Assembly: GCA_022360175.1 (NCBI GenBank)
Contig: JAKSDI010000125.1
Span: forward strand, 1-39,571
Length of the DNA: 39,571 nt
Source: Chitinophagales bacterium
GTDB lineage: Bacteria > Bacteroidota > Bacteroidia > Chitinophagales > Saprospiraceae
Reading direction: 5' to 3'
The position numbers and the translations under genes were made by a program. The notes beneath the pieces are model-generated. The model worked only from the letters and a program-made list of their open reading frames with translations, was not told the origin of the DNA and did not search any database. Positions within the stretch are counted from its first letter, which is position 1; each line of letters opens with the position of its first letter. Of the stretch, positions 8,337 through 17,790 are shown piece after piece.

Positions 8337-9637
8337 GTTGATTGAATTTGAATGTATTCGCGTTCTATTTCATTTAAAGTAGCAGGCAAGTGCATGTTTT
8401 CGATTGCCAGATACTTTTGAGAACCATTCAGTTGTAAGTCATTGAATAATTTTAGATAAGCAGAGGTCAATTGCTTAATATCAGTAGTGGATAACTCCTG
8501 CTTTCGTGCAAGAATAGTCTCTGCATCTGCATACAAGAATACGTTGAGGGCAGGCTTGTATACAAGGGAGTATAACATTTTCACAAAACCAGGGGATATT
8601 CTGATGTTGGTGCGAAGCCCATCTACAATAAAGTCAAAATAATAGCGATCGTATAGCACGACATACCCCTGTGCAATATATCTCCAGTAGATATAAACCT
8701 GGCCTATCAAATAATCCAGGTAGTAATACATAAATCGAAAAATAGAAGAAAGCAGATTTTTATTGCTTCCTGTTCTTGGCAAAGCACTGGTGGCTTGTAT
8801 TTCGGCTTGCTCTTTGCCCATCGTAAAGCTACTTAAGATCGGAAACACTGCTGGCCTGTGACGCAAGCATACTACTCTGCGACGGTACTTAAAAGATAAT
8901 ACACTTGATACCTTTGACAATACCGTACTTTTACCAGCCCCATCAACCCCACTAAACGTAATAACTATTCCTTTATGTGTTCCTGCAAACTCCCTGATTT
9001 TAGACCATAAATACTTTGTCCGATTCCTGAGAAGTTTTGGAAAAGTATTTTCTTTCAGTTTCCTGATCACTCCCTTTATTTTTCTGCATGCTTCTTCATC
9101 ATAATTTTTCAATGCTCCTATTTGATCAAATGCAGTACCATACTCATTATTAAAAGTATAAAGCAGACTTTGCTGCTCTTCTATAGGCATTTCCTGCCAA
9201 TACTTGATATAGTGTTGTGGTACAGCGCTACCATTCAGGAAATTGAATAATACTACATGGGTAAAAAGCAGGTAATCATCCGTTTGATGAATACCTGCAT
9301 GTTGGATTGTATGTTTGTTTATCGTGTTCTGGCTTATGTAAACAAGCCCTTTACGGGATAACTCCCATAATATATCAAGCTGTAAAAATCCCTGATCCTT
9401 AAAAAAGATATAACAGTGCAGTACATCGTTTCGGGAATAGGTATTAATTATTTCAATCCCAGACTGACGATAGCACCAGGATATGAATGCCTTTGCTGCA
9501 TCTTTCTCTTTAGCCCAAAGATCAATGTCTGAGTATAAAGGCAATTCACTCAGCGAACCTCCCTTATACTTCAACAGAACAAGTGATGTCTGTGAAAGGT
9601 ATTGTTCCAGTTTTTTCAGAAATTTTATACGGTACAT
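8333..9637 (-). CDS. Nucleotidyltransferase-like domain fused to a thymidylate kinase-like P-loop domain
   Basis: About 434 residues from the ATG at 9637; the frame is open to a GTG at 9643. The N-terminal part carries a nucleotidyltransferase-like pattern (GGSLSELPLYSDIDLWAK, then LQLDILWE). The C-terminal half is a P-loop kinase of the thymidylate kinase type, with Walker A FSGVDGAGKST and a VVLYDRYYFD motif. The first gene of a four-gene polysaccharide operon is an unlikely place for a dTMP kinase, so a role in phosphorylating a precursor, or in regulation, is more plausible. The real substrate is unknown. It lies directly below the sigma54-like promoter at 9660-9675; its start codon is embedded in the shared leader AAGTGATAATG. 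Confidence 0.75.
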   Translation of the reverse strand: MYRIKFLKKLEQYLSQTSLVLLKYKGGSLSELPLYSDIDLWAKEKDAAKAFISWCYRQSGIEIINTYSRNDVLHCYIFFKDQGFLQLDILWELSRKGLVYISQNTINKHTIQHAGIHQTDDYLLFTHVVLFNFLNGSAVPQHYIKYWQEMPIEEQQSLLYTFNNEYGTAFDQIGALKNYDEEACRKIKGVIRKLKENTFPKLLRNRTKYLWSKIREFAGTHKGIVITFSGVDGAGKSTVLSKVSSVLSFKYRRRVVCLRHRPAVFPILSSFTMGKEQAEIQATSALPRTGSNKNLLSSIFRFMYYYLDYLIGQVYIYWRYIAQGYVVLYDRYYFDFIVDGLRTNIRISPGFVKMLYSLVYKPALNVFLYADAETILARKQELSTTDIKQLTSAYLKLFNDLQLNGSQKYLAIENMHLPATLNEIEREYIQIQST

Positions 9638-9659
9638 TATCACTTTTTCCCAATACTAA

Positions 9660-9675
9660 TTCATAGATAATGCCA
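9660..9675 (-). promoter_or_regulatory. Sigma54-like -24/-12 promoter for the 9637-5217 operon
   Basis: The minus strand reads TGGCAT-TATCT-ATGAA. The -24 half matches TGGCAC/T and the -12 half keeps only the G of GC, so alone it is a weak call. It gains support from its position about 70 bp from the paired upstream sites at 9726-9762, as in four other operons here. The shared leader AAGTGATAAT follows at 9636-9645 and contains the start of the ATG. Confidence 0.5.
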
Positions 9676-9725
9676 AAGCAATACTCCTTGATAATCAACA
9701 TCTTACAAAACAAGCAAGAAAATAA

Positions 9726-9762
9726 ATTCCAAAAATGGTATTTCATGTATCATTTTGGGAAA
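9726..9762. promoter_or_regulatory. Paired upstream activator sites (operon 9637-5217)
   Basis: Two 17-bp copies of the window's recurrent site, ATTCCAAAAATGGTATT (9726-9742) and TGTATCATTTTGGGAAA (9746-9762), 20 bp centre to centre. Each has one good half (ATTCC or GGAAA) beside an A/T-rich core. They lie between the divergent polysaccharide operon and the sigma54 activator gene at 9805, so they may also affect the activator. Confidence 0.6.
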
Positions 9763-9804
9763 AAAGAAGTATTATTATAAAGAATTACGGAGCCTTCCAT
9801 ATTA

Positions 9805-11178
9805 ATGCCAAAAGACATGAAAAACAACTTCCGAATATTTGTGGTAGAAGACGATCCTATGTACCAACGCATGATTAAATATGTGATGGAGCTCAATCCC
9901 GATCATGAGGTGCATGCATTCACTACTGGCCAGGAGTGTATCCAGCATTTAAATATGCAACCAGATATTATTTCGCTAGACTATACACTTCCTGATACGA
10001 CTGGAGAGGCAGTACTTAAAAAGATTAAAGCTTATGACGAGCAGATTGGAGTAATCATTCTTTCAGGGCAACAGGACATTTCCACTGCTGTCCAACTTCT
10101 AAAACAAGGAGCATTTGATTATATTACTAAAGATAGTGAAACCAAAGATCGTTTACTCAATACGCTCACTCATATTAAAAAACAAGCCAGGCTGCAAAAA
10201 GAAGTAGCATTCCTAAAACAACAATTAGAATCTAAATACGAGTTTAGCAAATCTATTATTGGCAATAGCCCCGCTATGCAACGAGTGTTTCGGCTAATGG
10301 AAAAAGCGGTAAAAACTCAGATTACTATTTCAGTTAATGGGGAAACCGGAACAGGAAAAGAAGTAGTTGCTAAAAGTATCCATTATAATTCTACCCGTCG
10401 TAAAGGGCCTTTTGTTGCAGTAAATATGGGAGCCATCCCAAGAGAATTAATTGAAAGTGAATTATTTGGCTACGAAAAAGGAGCCTTTACAGGTGCCAGC
10501 ACCCGAAAACGAGGACAATTTGAATTGGCCCATAAAGGAACCCTTTTTTTAGATGAAATTGCAGAAATTGATTTGCCTTTACAGGCAAAACTACTAAGGG
10601 TTATACAGGAGCGGGAGTTCCTACGCCTTGGTGGTGAAAAATCAATTCAATTTGACACTCGAATTATTATTGCTACTCACAAAGACTTGGCAAAAGAAGT
10701 AGAAAATGATAACTTTAGAGAAGATTTATATTATCGATTACTTGGCCTAAACATATCACTGCCACCACTGAGAGAACGAGGGAATGATATTTTGTTGCTA
10801 GCCAATTTCTTTCTTCAATCTGCCATTAAAACGAATGGATTAGCTGCCATAACTTTTAGCTCAGCTGCCAAAAAAAGATTATTGGAATATAGTTACCCAG
10901 GCAATGTAAGAGAGTTGAAAGCCATTGTTGAGCTAGCGGCGGTAATGGCTACAGAGGATCAAATACAGGAAGAAGACATTCAATTCAATAGCATACGCAA
11001 AGAGGCAAATTTCCTTACCGAAGAATTAACCCTTGAGGCCTACAAACATCGTATTATTAAATATTTTCTGGCTAAATATGATAATGATGTATTGTTAGTA
11101 GCCCAAAAACTGGATATCGGCAAATCAACTATATATAGAATGCTAAAAGCAGAAGCTCAATCTTCTCAAAATGAGTAA
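9805..11178 (+). CDS. NtrC-family sigma54-dependent response regulator
   Basis: 457 residues. The receiver domain (about 9-125) has EDD at 15-17, phospho-acceptor Asp59 and Lys109. The central AAA+ domain has Walker A GETGTGKE (179-186), the sigma54-contacting GAFTGA loop (226-231), Walker B GTLFLDE (245-251) and the FREDLYYRL arginine-finger region. The Fis-type HTH at the C-terminus ends in IGKSTIYRML. All activation motifs are intact, so it should open sigma54 promoters when phosphorylated. It starts at ATG 9805; Met5 is also possible. A FIST protein and a hybrid kinase follow at 18 and 22 bp spacing. It is the obvious candidate to bind the paired 17-bp sites upstream of five operons in this window; that link is inference. 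Confidence 0.93.
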   Translation: MPKDMKNNFRIFVVEDDPMYQRMIKYVMELNPDHEVHAFTTGQECIQHLNMQPDIISLDYTLPDTTGEAVLKKIKAYDEQIGVIILSGQQDISTAVQLLKQGAFDYITKDSETKDRLLNTLTHIKKQARLQKEVAFLKQQLESKYEFSKSIIGNSPAMQRVFRLMEKAVKTQITISVNGETGTGKEVVAKSIHYNSTRRKGPFVAVNMGAIPRELIESELFGYEKGAFTGASTRKRGQFELAHKGTLFLDEIAEIDLPLQAKLLRVIQEREFLRLGGEKSIQFDTRIIIATHKDLAKEVENDNFREDLYYRLLGLNISLPPLRERGNDILLLANFFLQSAIKTNGLAAITFSSAAKKRLLEYSYPGNVRELKAIVELAAVMATEDQIQEEDIQFNSIRKEANFLTEELTLEAYKHRIIKYFLAKYDNDVLLVAQKLDIGKSTIYRMLKAEAQSSQNE

Positions 11179-11196
11179 CTAAAAAACCAAAAAAAT

Positions 11197-12309
11197 ATGT
11201 ACAATTTTAATACTACTAATGCTGAAATACTCCATCTTATTGAAGAAATAAACCCATCTGAACAGGAAATAATCACCATATATCTATCTGAGGTTTCGCT
11301 AGAAACAGATATTCCAAATTTAATAAGAACCCTTAATCAGCAAAATATTCAATTTATCGGAGGAATTTTTCCCGGGCTAGTCACTCAGGAAGGGAAAGCG
11401 GATACAGGAGTTATCCTAAACAAATTAAAATTAGCAGCTCCACCTCTGCTGTTTCAAAATGTATCGGCGGGTCAACTCAGCCTGCCTGATATCTCTTCCT
11501 GGGGCACTCCTCCACCTACTTGCCTCACTCTGGTTGATGGCCTTTCAGCTAATATTGGCCAATTACTCAGTTTTATAAATGACAATTTGGGCAATCATAG
11601 CAATTTTATTGGAGGAGGAGCGGGTTCGCTTAGCCTTGAACAAAAGCCTTGTCTTTTTTGCAATGAAGGCTTCTTCCAGGATGCAGCAATCGTTTGCCCT
11701 ATACTTCAGGAATCTACATTAGGAGTACGCCACGGCTGGGAGCGTTTACATGGCCCGGTTGTCGCTACCCGTACAGAAGGAACCATCATTCATGAACTCA
11801 ATTGGCAACCTGCTTTCCAGATATATAAGGAGGTGGTTGAAGCAGATTCTGGTAAAACAATCACTACAGATAATTTCTTCAGTATAGCTAAGGGATATCC
11901 ATTTGGCATCTTCCGGGAAAACAGAGAAGATATTATCCGCGACCCTCTGTCTGTAGATTCAAATGGCGCTTTGATCTGTGTTGGAGAAGTTCCTCAGCAT
12001 GCCGTGCTGAACATCATGAAAGGCAATACCGAAAAACTTATTGATGCTGCCAGGCAAGTTGTTAAAGACTGCTATCTGCAGGGAACATCCTCAGCTACAC
12101 ATACGATGGTTGTCGATTGTATTTCAAGAACGCTATTTTTGGAAGGCGACTTCACAAAAGAAATCAATGCATTACAATATCAGTTATCTCTAGATAAAAA
12201 TGAAGTGCCTCCATTAGAAGGTATTTTAAGTTTAGGAGAAATCTCTTCTCTCCACAAAGGCCTCATCGAGTTTTATAATAAAACGATTGTTGTAGGCTTG
12301 CTTCATTAG
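11197..12309 (+). CDS. FIST-domain signal-sensing protein
   Basis: 370 residues with no signal peptide or membrane segment. The N-terminal FIST domain includes FIGGIFPGLVTQEGKADTGV and NFIGGGAGSL. The FIST_C part has LGVRHGWERLHGPVVATRTEG, then PFGI and LICVGEVP, and a closing VVDCISRTLFLEGDF. FIST proteins are cytoplasmic ligand sensors; the NosP subgroup binds heme and nitric oxide and sits beside histidine kinases that control biofilm. The gene order here (activator, FIST, hybrid kinase) fits a sensor that modulates the kinase at 12332. A conserved His lies in the RHGW motif, but heme binding cannot be judged from sequence alone. Confidence 0.85.
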   Translation: MYNFNTTNAEILHLIEEINPSEQEIITIYLSEVSLETDIPNLIRTLNQQNIQFIGGIFPGLVTQEGKADTGVILNKLKLAAPPLLFQNVSAGQLSLPDISSWGTPPPTCLTLVDGLSANIGQLLSFINDNLGNHSNFIGGGAGSLSLEQKPCLFCNEGFFQDAAIVCPILQESTLGVRHGWERLHGPVVATRTEGTIIHELNWQPAFQIYKEVVEADSGKTITTDNFFSIAKGYPFGIFRENREDIIRDPLSVDSNGALICVGEVPQHAVLNIMKGNTEKLIDAARQVVKDCYLQGTSSATHTMVVDCISRTLFLEGDFTKEINALQYQLSLDKNEVPPLEGILSLGEISSLHKGLIEFYNKTIVVGLLH

Positions 12310-12331
12310 TAAAATCCAGAACTAAAATCTG

Positions 12332-15300
12332 ATGGATAGTAATACAAAAATCATACAGGACTTATCATTACTTTATGAACTTTCATTGTCTATAGGTAGC
12401 TCTCTTGATTTACGTACCAATACAGAAGCATTTATTGACCGCCTGCTCAGCCGAAAAAATTTATCCTACGCTTCTGTATGGCTCAATAAAAATGGGAAGG
12501 CATATCAGATGGTTTATTCCAGGCCTACTTTCCGTGCCCAAAGTTCTTCACTATCTGACCCAACACACTATATACTACAAGAATTAAAGAACAAGCCCTA
12601 TTTTTCTATTCATCATACCAACAACAATTTTGAAAAAGTAGTACAGGAATCCGAAATAAGCCAGGGAGCTTATGCCATATTTAAACTAGAAAATATTGGA
12701 TTTGTGAAACTTCTGGACATTCAGGCTAGTGGTGATTTTGATCCTGTATTAATGGCCCAACTCTATAGCCTGATGCAAAAATTCAGCATTTCTCTTAATG
12801 GCTGCCTGGCATTTGAGCAAGCACAGGAAGAATCTATTCAGCGACATAAAATTCAACAAGTGCTCGCTGAAAAAGAAGAGCAATTATCAAGGGTAATTGA
12901 TAGTTCTCTTGATGCAGTAATTACGATTGATGATGCAGGAAAAGTCATTCAATGGAGTAAGCAGGCACAACATGTATTTGGCTATAACAAATCAGAAGCG
13001 GCAGGAAAAAACCTGAGTGAGTTAATCATCCCCCAACAATACCGGCAGGCACATAAAGATGGAATGAAACGTTTTTTTAAAACGGGTAAAGGGCCTGTTC
13101 TAAATCAGCGTATTGAAATTTCTGCTTTGAGAAAAAATGGAGAAGAATTTCCTGTTGAATTGGCTATTAGTCACATAGAATTAGAGAATAGGCACATTTT
13201 CAGTTCCTTTATTCGAGACATCACCAGTCGTAAAAAAGCAGAAGACGCCATCAAAGAGAGCCAGGTAAGGCTGGAAGCACTCATCACCAACCTACAAGCG
13301 GGTATTTTATTAGAAAGTGAGCAACGCGAAATTGTGCTCGCTAATCAGTTTTTCTGCGATATTTTTAGTATTCCTTCATCTCCTGAAGATTTAGTGGGTA
13401 TGGATTGCATAAAAGCAATGGAGCAAGCTAAGCACTATTTCACTCAAGCTGACGAATTTGTTGAAGGCGTCAACAAGCTTATAAGTGAACGCCGTCTTCG
13501 AGTAGGAGAAGAACTGTATACGATAGATGGTAAGATACTGGCCAGAGATTTCATCCCACTTTTTTCCGGTGAAAAATACCTGGGGCATTTGTGGCAATAC
13601 AGAGATGTAACCATTAGTCGAAAAGCGCAAGAGGCGATACGAAAAAGTGAGGAAAAGTATCGCGGCATTATTGAAAACATGGAACTAGGTTTGATGGAAG
13701 TAGATACAGAAGGGGAAATAATTCGAGCATTTGACCGATTCTGTGCTATGACAGGATATGCCCCGGGAGAATTGGTAGGAAAAAATGCTACAACAACCCT
13801 CTTACCTCAGGAGTACTGGCCTATTTTAAACCAGCAAGCAGAAGACAGGCTCAAGGGAAAAGCAGGAATATATGAAGTCCAGCTTATAAAAAAGGACGGC
13901 TCTAAAATCTGGGCGTTAATTAGTGGTACTCCAATTTATAATAGTATAGGAGAAATTGTAGGCTCTATAGGCATTCACTATGACATCACTGAACGGAAAA
14001 CACTTGAACAAGATCTGGCAAAAGCTAAACAAGAAGCAGAACTCGCCAGGTTAGCAGAGCAACAATTCCTTGCCAATATGAGTCATGAAATACGAACCCC
14101 GATGAATGCCGTTATCGGGATGACCCATCTACTCTACGAAACCAATCCAACTGAAGCTCAAAAGGAGTATCTGTATGCTTTACGTTTTTCAGCAGATAGC
14201 TTGATGGATATCATTAACAACATTCTGGATATTACGAAAATAGAATCCGGAGAATTAGAAATCGAAAAGCGCCCGTTTGATCTCAAACAATTATTCAACT
14301 CACTATTGCGCACCTACCAATTCAGAGCGCAGGAAAAACCCATAAGCGTCACATTGGATTTTGATGAACGGATTGAACATCTTATCATGGGAGATGCGAC
14401 CCGGCTCAATCAAATTATCAACAACCTGATGGGTAATGCATTGAAATTTACTTCTCGTGGAACAATTGGCATGCAAACTAGACTTGTTCGAAGAGAAAAT
14501 AAAACACTCTGGATTAGCTTTAAAATTTTCGATACTGGTATTGGCATCCCTAGAGATAAACTTAAGCTTGTTTTTAAAAATTTCAAACAGGTTGATGCTT
14601 CTATCACACGCCAATATGGTGGTACTGGCCTTGGACTGGCCATTGTGAAACAATTGATAGAAATGTTGGGAGGTACCATTTCTGTAGATAGCATCATAGG
14701 AGAAGGAACTATCTTCGAATTCATCATGCCTTTTGAAAATTCTCAACTCAAAGCTTCTCAAAAACAGGACTGGGATAAAGAATTGTCTGACCAACCACAC
14801 CCGATTTTAAAATCTATCGATATTCTGGTTGTAGAAGACAACTCCATGAATCAAAAACTAATCTCTCAAATCCTGAAAACGTGGGGAAGCACATTCACAA
14901 TAGCTGCCAATGGCCGTATTGCTGTTGAAAAAGCCACAGAAAAGCGATACGACATTATTTTCATGGATATCAATATGCCAGAATTAGATGGCTGTCAGGC
15001 AACAGAAGCCATTCGAAATAACAATAACAACCCCAATCAAAAAACACCAATTATTGGATTGACCGCTGCTGCTATGCTTGAAGAAAAAAACAGAGCCTTA
15101 AAAGCAGGTATGAATGAATTTGTCACCAAACCCTTCTCCCCTATTCTCTTAAGGAAAAGAGTCTACAAACTACTTGGTATTGATAGCGACGAGCAAAAAA
15201 GTCAATCTACAACAAAGCTCGCAATTTCTTCGATCAGTATTGATCTTTCCTATTTATACGACCTGAGCCAGGGAGATCCTATATTTATAAAAGACATGGT

Positions 15301-15568
15301 GCAGACTTTTATCAAGGAAGCTCCAATATATCTATCCAATTTATCAAAAGCAGTCAAAGAAAAAGATTGGGAAAATATCTATAAGGTGGCCCATCAATTA
15401 AAACCTAATTACATGATGTTGGGCATGACTGCCCAACAGGATATAGCCCTACAATTAGAAAAACTAGCTAAACAAAAAGAAAATCAGGAAAAAGCTCGGT
15501 TGCTTTATCAGCAACTAGAACAAGATACTCAAAAAGCACTCCCTATGCTAAGGGAAAAGATTGATTAA
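12332..15568 (+). CDS. Hybrid sensor histidine kinase (GAF-like, 3 PAS, HisKA, HATPase, REC, HPt)
   Basis: 1078 residues, soluble, with no transmembrane segment. Domains in order: a GAF-like region (about 5-160), coiled coil, PAS (about 185-300, closing IFSSFIRDITSRKKAED), a second divergent PAS (about 312-435), a third PAS with PAC (about 440-560), HisKA with His585 in ANMSHEIRTPMNAVIGM, an HATPase domain (N box IINNLMGNALKF; GTGLGLAIV), a receiver with EDN and phospho-acceptor Asp879 (DIIFMDINMPELDG), and an HPt domain with His1021 in VAHQLKPNYMMLG. This is a complete phosphorelay in one chain whose HPt could phosphorylate the sigma54 activator two genes upstream. The input is cytoplasmic, perhaps through the FIST protein. 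The 3' end overlaps the convergent gene at 15543 by 26 bp. Confidence 0.93.
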   Translation: MDSNTKIIQDLSLLYELSLSIGSSLDLRTNTEAFIDRLLSRKNLSYASVWLNKNGKAYQMVYSRPTFRAQSSSLSDPTHYILQELKNKPYFSIHHTNNNFEKVVQESEISQGAYAIFKLENIGFVKLLDIQASGDFDPVLMAQLYSLMQKFSISLNGCLAFEQAQEESIQRHKIQQVLAEKEEQLSRVIDSSLDAVITIDDAGKVIQWSKQAQHVFGYNKSEAAGKNLSELIIPQQYRQAHKDGMKRFFKTGKGPVLNQRIEISALRKNGEEFPVELAISHIELENRHIFSSFIRDITSRKKAEDAIKESQVRLEALITNLQAGILLESEQREIVLANQFFCDIFSIPSSPEDLVGMDCIKAMEQAKHYFTQADEFVEGVNKLISERRLRVGEELYTIDGKILARDFIPLFSGEKYLGHLWQYRDVTISRKAQEAIRKSEEKYRGIIENMELGLMEVDTEGEIIRAFDRFCAMTGYAPGELVGKNATTTLLPQEYWPILNQQAEDRLKGKAGIYEVQLIKKDGSKIWALISGTPIYNSIGEIVGSIGIHYDITERKTLEQDLAKAKQEAELARLAEQQFLANMSHEIRTPMNAVIGMTHLLYETNPTEAQKEYLYALRFSADSLMDIINNILDITKIESGELEIEKRPFDLKQLFNSLLRTYQFRAQEKPISVTLDFDERIEHLIMGDATRLNQIINNLMGNALKFTSRGTIGMQTRLVRRENKTLWISFKIFDTGIGIPRDKLKLVFKNFKQVDASITRQYGGTGLGLAIVKQLIEMLGGTISVDSIIGEGTIFEFIMPFENSQLKASQKQDWDKELSDQPHPILKSIDILVVEDNSMNQKLISQILKTWGSTFTIAANGRIAVEKATEKRYDIIFMDINMPELDGCQATEAIRNNNNNPNQKTPIIGLTAAAMLEEKNRALKAGMNEFVTKPFSPILLRKRVYKLLGIDSDEQKSQSTTKLAISSISIDLSYLYDLSQGDPIFIKDMVQTFIKEAPIYLSNLSKAVKEKDWENIYKVAHQLKPNYMMLGMTAQQDIALQLEKLAKQKENQEKARLLYQQLEQDTQKALPMLREKID

Positions 15569-16544
15569 AGACCATAGCTTCTGTCCTTTTTATAGCAGCC
15601 CGAACTGTAATAAAAACAAAACCTGCTAAGAGGATTACTAACATCCAGGACAATTCCATATCCAATAAGCTTGGCAGTAATAATGTTAATTGCCAGCCGA
15701 CTATAAAAATACTACTGTTGGGCATACTCATGCCGTAATCGACAAGGAGGTGATGAATATGATTTCTATCAGGCATAAAAGGGCTTTTGTATTGTGATAC
15801 ACGTATTAATACAACCCTCAACAGATCAAGAAAGGGAATACCTACAACCGCTAGTACAACTAATAAATGGCTATTAAAATCGCCTCCAAAGTTTACAAGT
15901 TGCAAACTTTGAACAGCTAGTGCCATTCCCAAAACAGCAGAACCATTATCTCCCATAAAAATTCGAGCATGATGGCCAAAATTAAACCGTAAAAATGCTA
16001 GAAGCCCCCCTACAATCATAAACGAAAAAACGGCCATTTTTAAATCGCCATTTAATAATAATCCCCCACCTAACACAACAGAAGCGACTACTCCAAGGCT
16101 TCCTGCCAAACCATTGATTCCATCTATAAAATTAAAGGCATTGATCATCCATACAATAAATAGAATAGTAAGCGGCATATTTATCCAAATAGCCCAGGCT
16201 TCATTTAACTGGATACCACCTATAAAAGCCATAAACGCTGCTATAATTTGTACTAAAAGCCTTAAATATGGAGCTACACCGCCTGAAATATCATCGATTA
16301 GGCTGATTAACCAAAGTAAAGTCATCCCTCCCAGAAGGAAAGTATTTATAGATCCCATCAGCAAACTCAGTATTATGATAGCAGGCCAAATAGCCATTCC
16401 TCCCAAAGGGCTCACCACTTCCTTATGAAGTTTACGTTCGTCATTTTGATCGACAATCTGATTACTCTTTGCCCAGTTGATAATAACAGGAATCAAAATC
16501 ATAACTCCTGTCAAAGCCAAAAATGTAGATATTAGTATGTGCAT
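15543..16544 (-). CDS. WecA/TagO-type undecaprenyl-phosphate sugar-1-phosphate transferase
   Basis: 333 residues with about ten hydrophobic segments. Family motifs are present: the Asp pair in LIDDISGG (84-85), NAFNFIDGINGLAG (135-148), FMGDNGS (196-202) and the cytoplasmic HIHHLL motif near 263. It transfers a HexNAc-1-phosphate (GlcNAc in WecA) from UDP to undecaprenyl phosphate, the first membrane step in building a lipid-linked repeat unit. It starts 8 bp after the glycosyltransferase at 17698-16553, so they form a two-gene operon. It would initiate synthesis for the Wzx/Wzy system encoded at 22423-30507. Confidence 0.92.
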   Translation of the reverse strand: MHILISTFLALTGVMILIPVIINWAKSNQIVDQNDERKLHKEVVSPLGGMAIWPAIIILSLLMGSINTFLLGGMTLLWLISLIDDISGGVAPYLRLLVQIIAAFMAFIGGIQLNEAWAIWINMPLTILFIVWMINAFNFIDGINGLAGSLGVVASVVLGGGLLLNGDLKMAVFSFMIVGGLLAFLRFNFGHHARIFMGDNGSAVLGMALAVQSLQLVNFGGDFNSHLLVVLAVVGIPFLDLLRVVLIRVSQYKSPFMPDRNHIHHLLVDYGMSMPNSSIFIVGWQLTLLLPSLLDMELSWMLVILLAGFVFITVRAAIKRTEAMVFNQSFPLA

Positions 16545-16552
16545 AGTATGTT

Positions 16553-17698
16553 CTATTTAAATAGTAAAAAAGAAGGTACTGGCTTAAGCACTGATTCACC
16601 TGCAAGTGATACATAACGGTCCGTAATGATCTCCCATGTATAATGCTCATCGGCCAGTTCCTTCATGTTCTGTGCAATTTGTCTGAGCCTACGGCTAGGC
16701 AATTGTTGAAGGGTATAGAACAGTTCTTCTTGAGTTTTAAAATAGAGTGCTTTCTCATGAGTTGTCTTTCGATTATATATTACGTCATACGCGAGTATAG
16801 GCAGGCCTAAATTCATCGCTTCTACCAAAGATGGATTGGTCCCCCCGGCACTATGTCCATGAACATAAAGTGTACAATTAGATCGTAATTGATTGAGTAT
16901 ATTTTGATTGTAAATCGGGTCTAATAAATGAAGGTGAGGTATATGTCCAAACTCCTTTACCAAACCTCTCCCATAAAGACTGTGGGACCAGTTTCCAACT
17001 ATTACCAAAGGAAAGTCTGACATCTCTTTGAAAGCTTCCAAAATGAGCTTAATATTATTTTCCGGTTCTATACGACACACCTTAAAGGCGTATGATTTAT
17101 CTAGGAAAGGGTATTGTTCAAGTGTTTCATTTTCGATGATCACAGGCTTAGCATGATTTCCTCCATAAGCAATCATTTTGGCGAAAATCCCATATTCATC
17201 TTTTACATATTCCTGTATAGCTTCATTGTCGGTAATAATTTCATCTGCATAACGAATAGCCATGCGTTCGCTAAAAATCAGAAAGTGTTTAATCCAGGTA
17301 TTCCATTTGGCACGGCGCCATTCTAAACCATCAATATTGACAATTATCCTCTTGCTTGAAAAGATTTTAACCAGAGGCAAAAAGATACATCCTGAAACGC
17401 CTAGTATGAGCAACACATCTACGTAGAGTAAAGCATGTATTATAGACAGTATATCATAAATGATGCTCTGCACACCATTTGCCTTGAATGGCCAATAAAC
17501 AAGTCGCGCTCCGTTCCAGTGAGTAGGCCTGTCTTTTTCAGGATAAGCTTTACTACTGCAATAAACAATGGTATCAAATTGTGAGCTCCAGTTCAGTACT
17601 AAATGGTGAGCTAGCGTCTCAAATCCTCCATATCTGGCAGGTACTCCTACTGTGCCGATGAGACCAACTTTCTTTTTGTTTAATGTATAATTTCTCAT
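16553..17698 (-). CDS. DUF1972/GT4-type glycosyltransferase (rhamnosyltransferase-like)
   Basis: 381 residues from ATG 17698. The frame is open to 17752, but the conserved N-terminus (KKVGLIGTVGVPARYGGFETLAHHLV) begins just after this Met, and the upstream codons overlap the proposed promoter. VPARYGGFET and, in the C-terminal half, HGHSAGGTNPSLVEAMNLGLPI mark the DUF1972 subgroup of GT4, whose characterised members include rhamnosyltransferases of capsule synthesis. It probably adds the second sugar to the lipid-linked precursor made by the downstream WecA-type enzyme. Exact sugar specificity is not predictable. Confidence 0.87.
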   Translation of the reverse strand: MRNYTLNKKKVGLIGTVGVPARYGGFETLAHHLVLNWSSQFDTIVYCSSKAYPEKDRPTHWNGARLVYWPFKANGVQSIIYDILSIIHALLYVDVLLILGVSGCIFLPLVKIFSSKRIIVNIDGLEWRRAKWNTWIKHFLIFSERMAIRYADEIITDNEAIQEYVKDEYGIFAKMIAYGGNHAKPVIIENETLEQYPFLDKSYAFKVCRIEPENNIKLILEAFKEMSDFPLVIVGNWSHSLYGRGLVKEFGHIPHLHLLDPIYNQNILNQLRSNCTLYVHGHSAGGTNPSLVEAMNLGLPILAYDVIYNRKTTHEKALYFKTQEELFYTLQQLPSRRLRQIAQNMKELADEHYTWEIITDRYVSLAGESVLKPVPSFLLFK

Positions 17699-17722
17699 AG
17701 TTGTTATTTTCGGTTCTTTTAC

Positions 17723-17738
17723 TTCCAATTTGGCACCA
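17723..17738 (-). promoter_or_regulatory. Sigma54-like promoter for the 17698-15543 operon
   Basis: The minus strand reads TGGTGC-CAAAT-TGGAA: a GG at -24 and a G but no GC at -12, so it is a degenerate match. The distance from the paired upstream sites (centre about 17809) to the GG is 72-73 bp, the same as at the better promoter at 31213. Transcription would start about 15 bp above the ATG at 17698. Confidence 0.4.
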
Positions 17739-17790
17739 AAAACACAACACAATGAATATCAACAGATTAAATACAAATCATTTTGATTTT

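Noticed and set aside
9763-9804. A second sigma54 promoter driving the activator gene itself
   Set aside because: No GG-N10-GC pattern lies in the gap, and the usual 71-75 bp spacing would place it inside the coding region.
14303-14800. 165-codon and 105-codon minus-strand open frames
   Set aside because: Both are antisense to the conserved ATPase domain of the hybrid kinase and have no homology signal.
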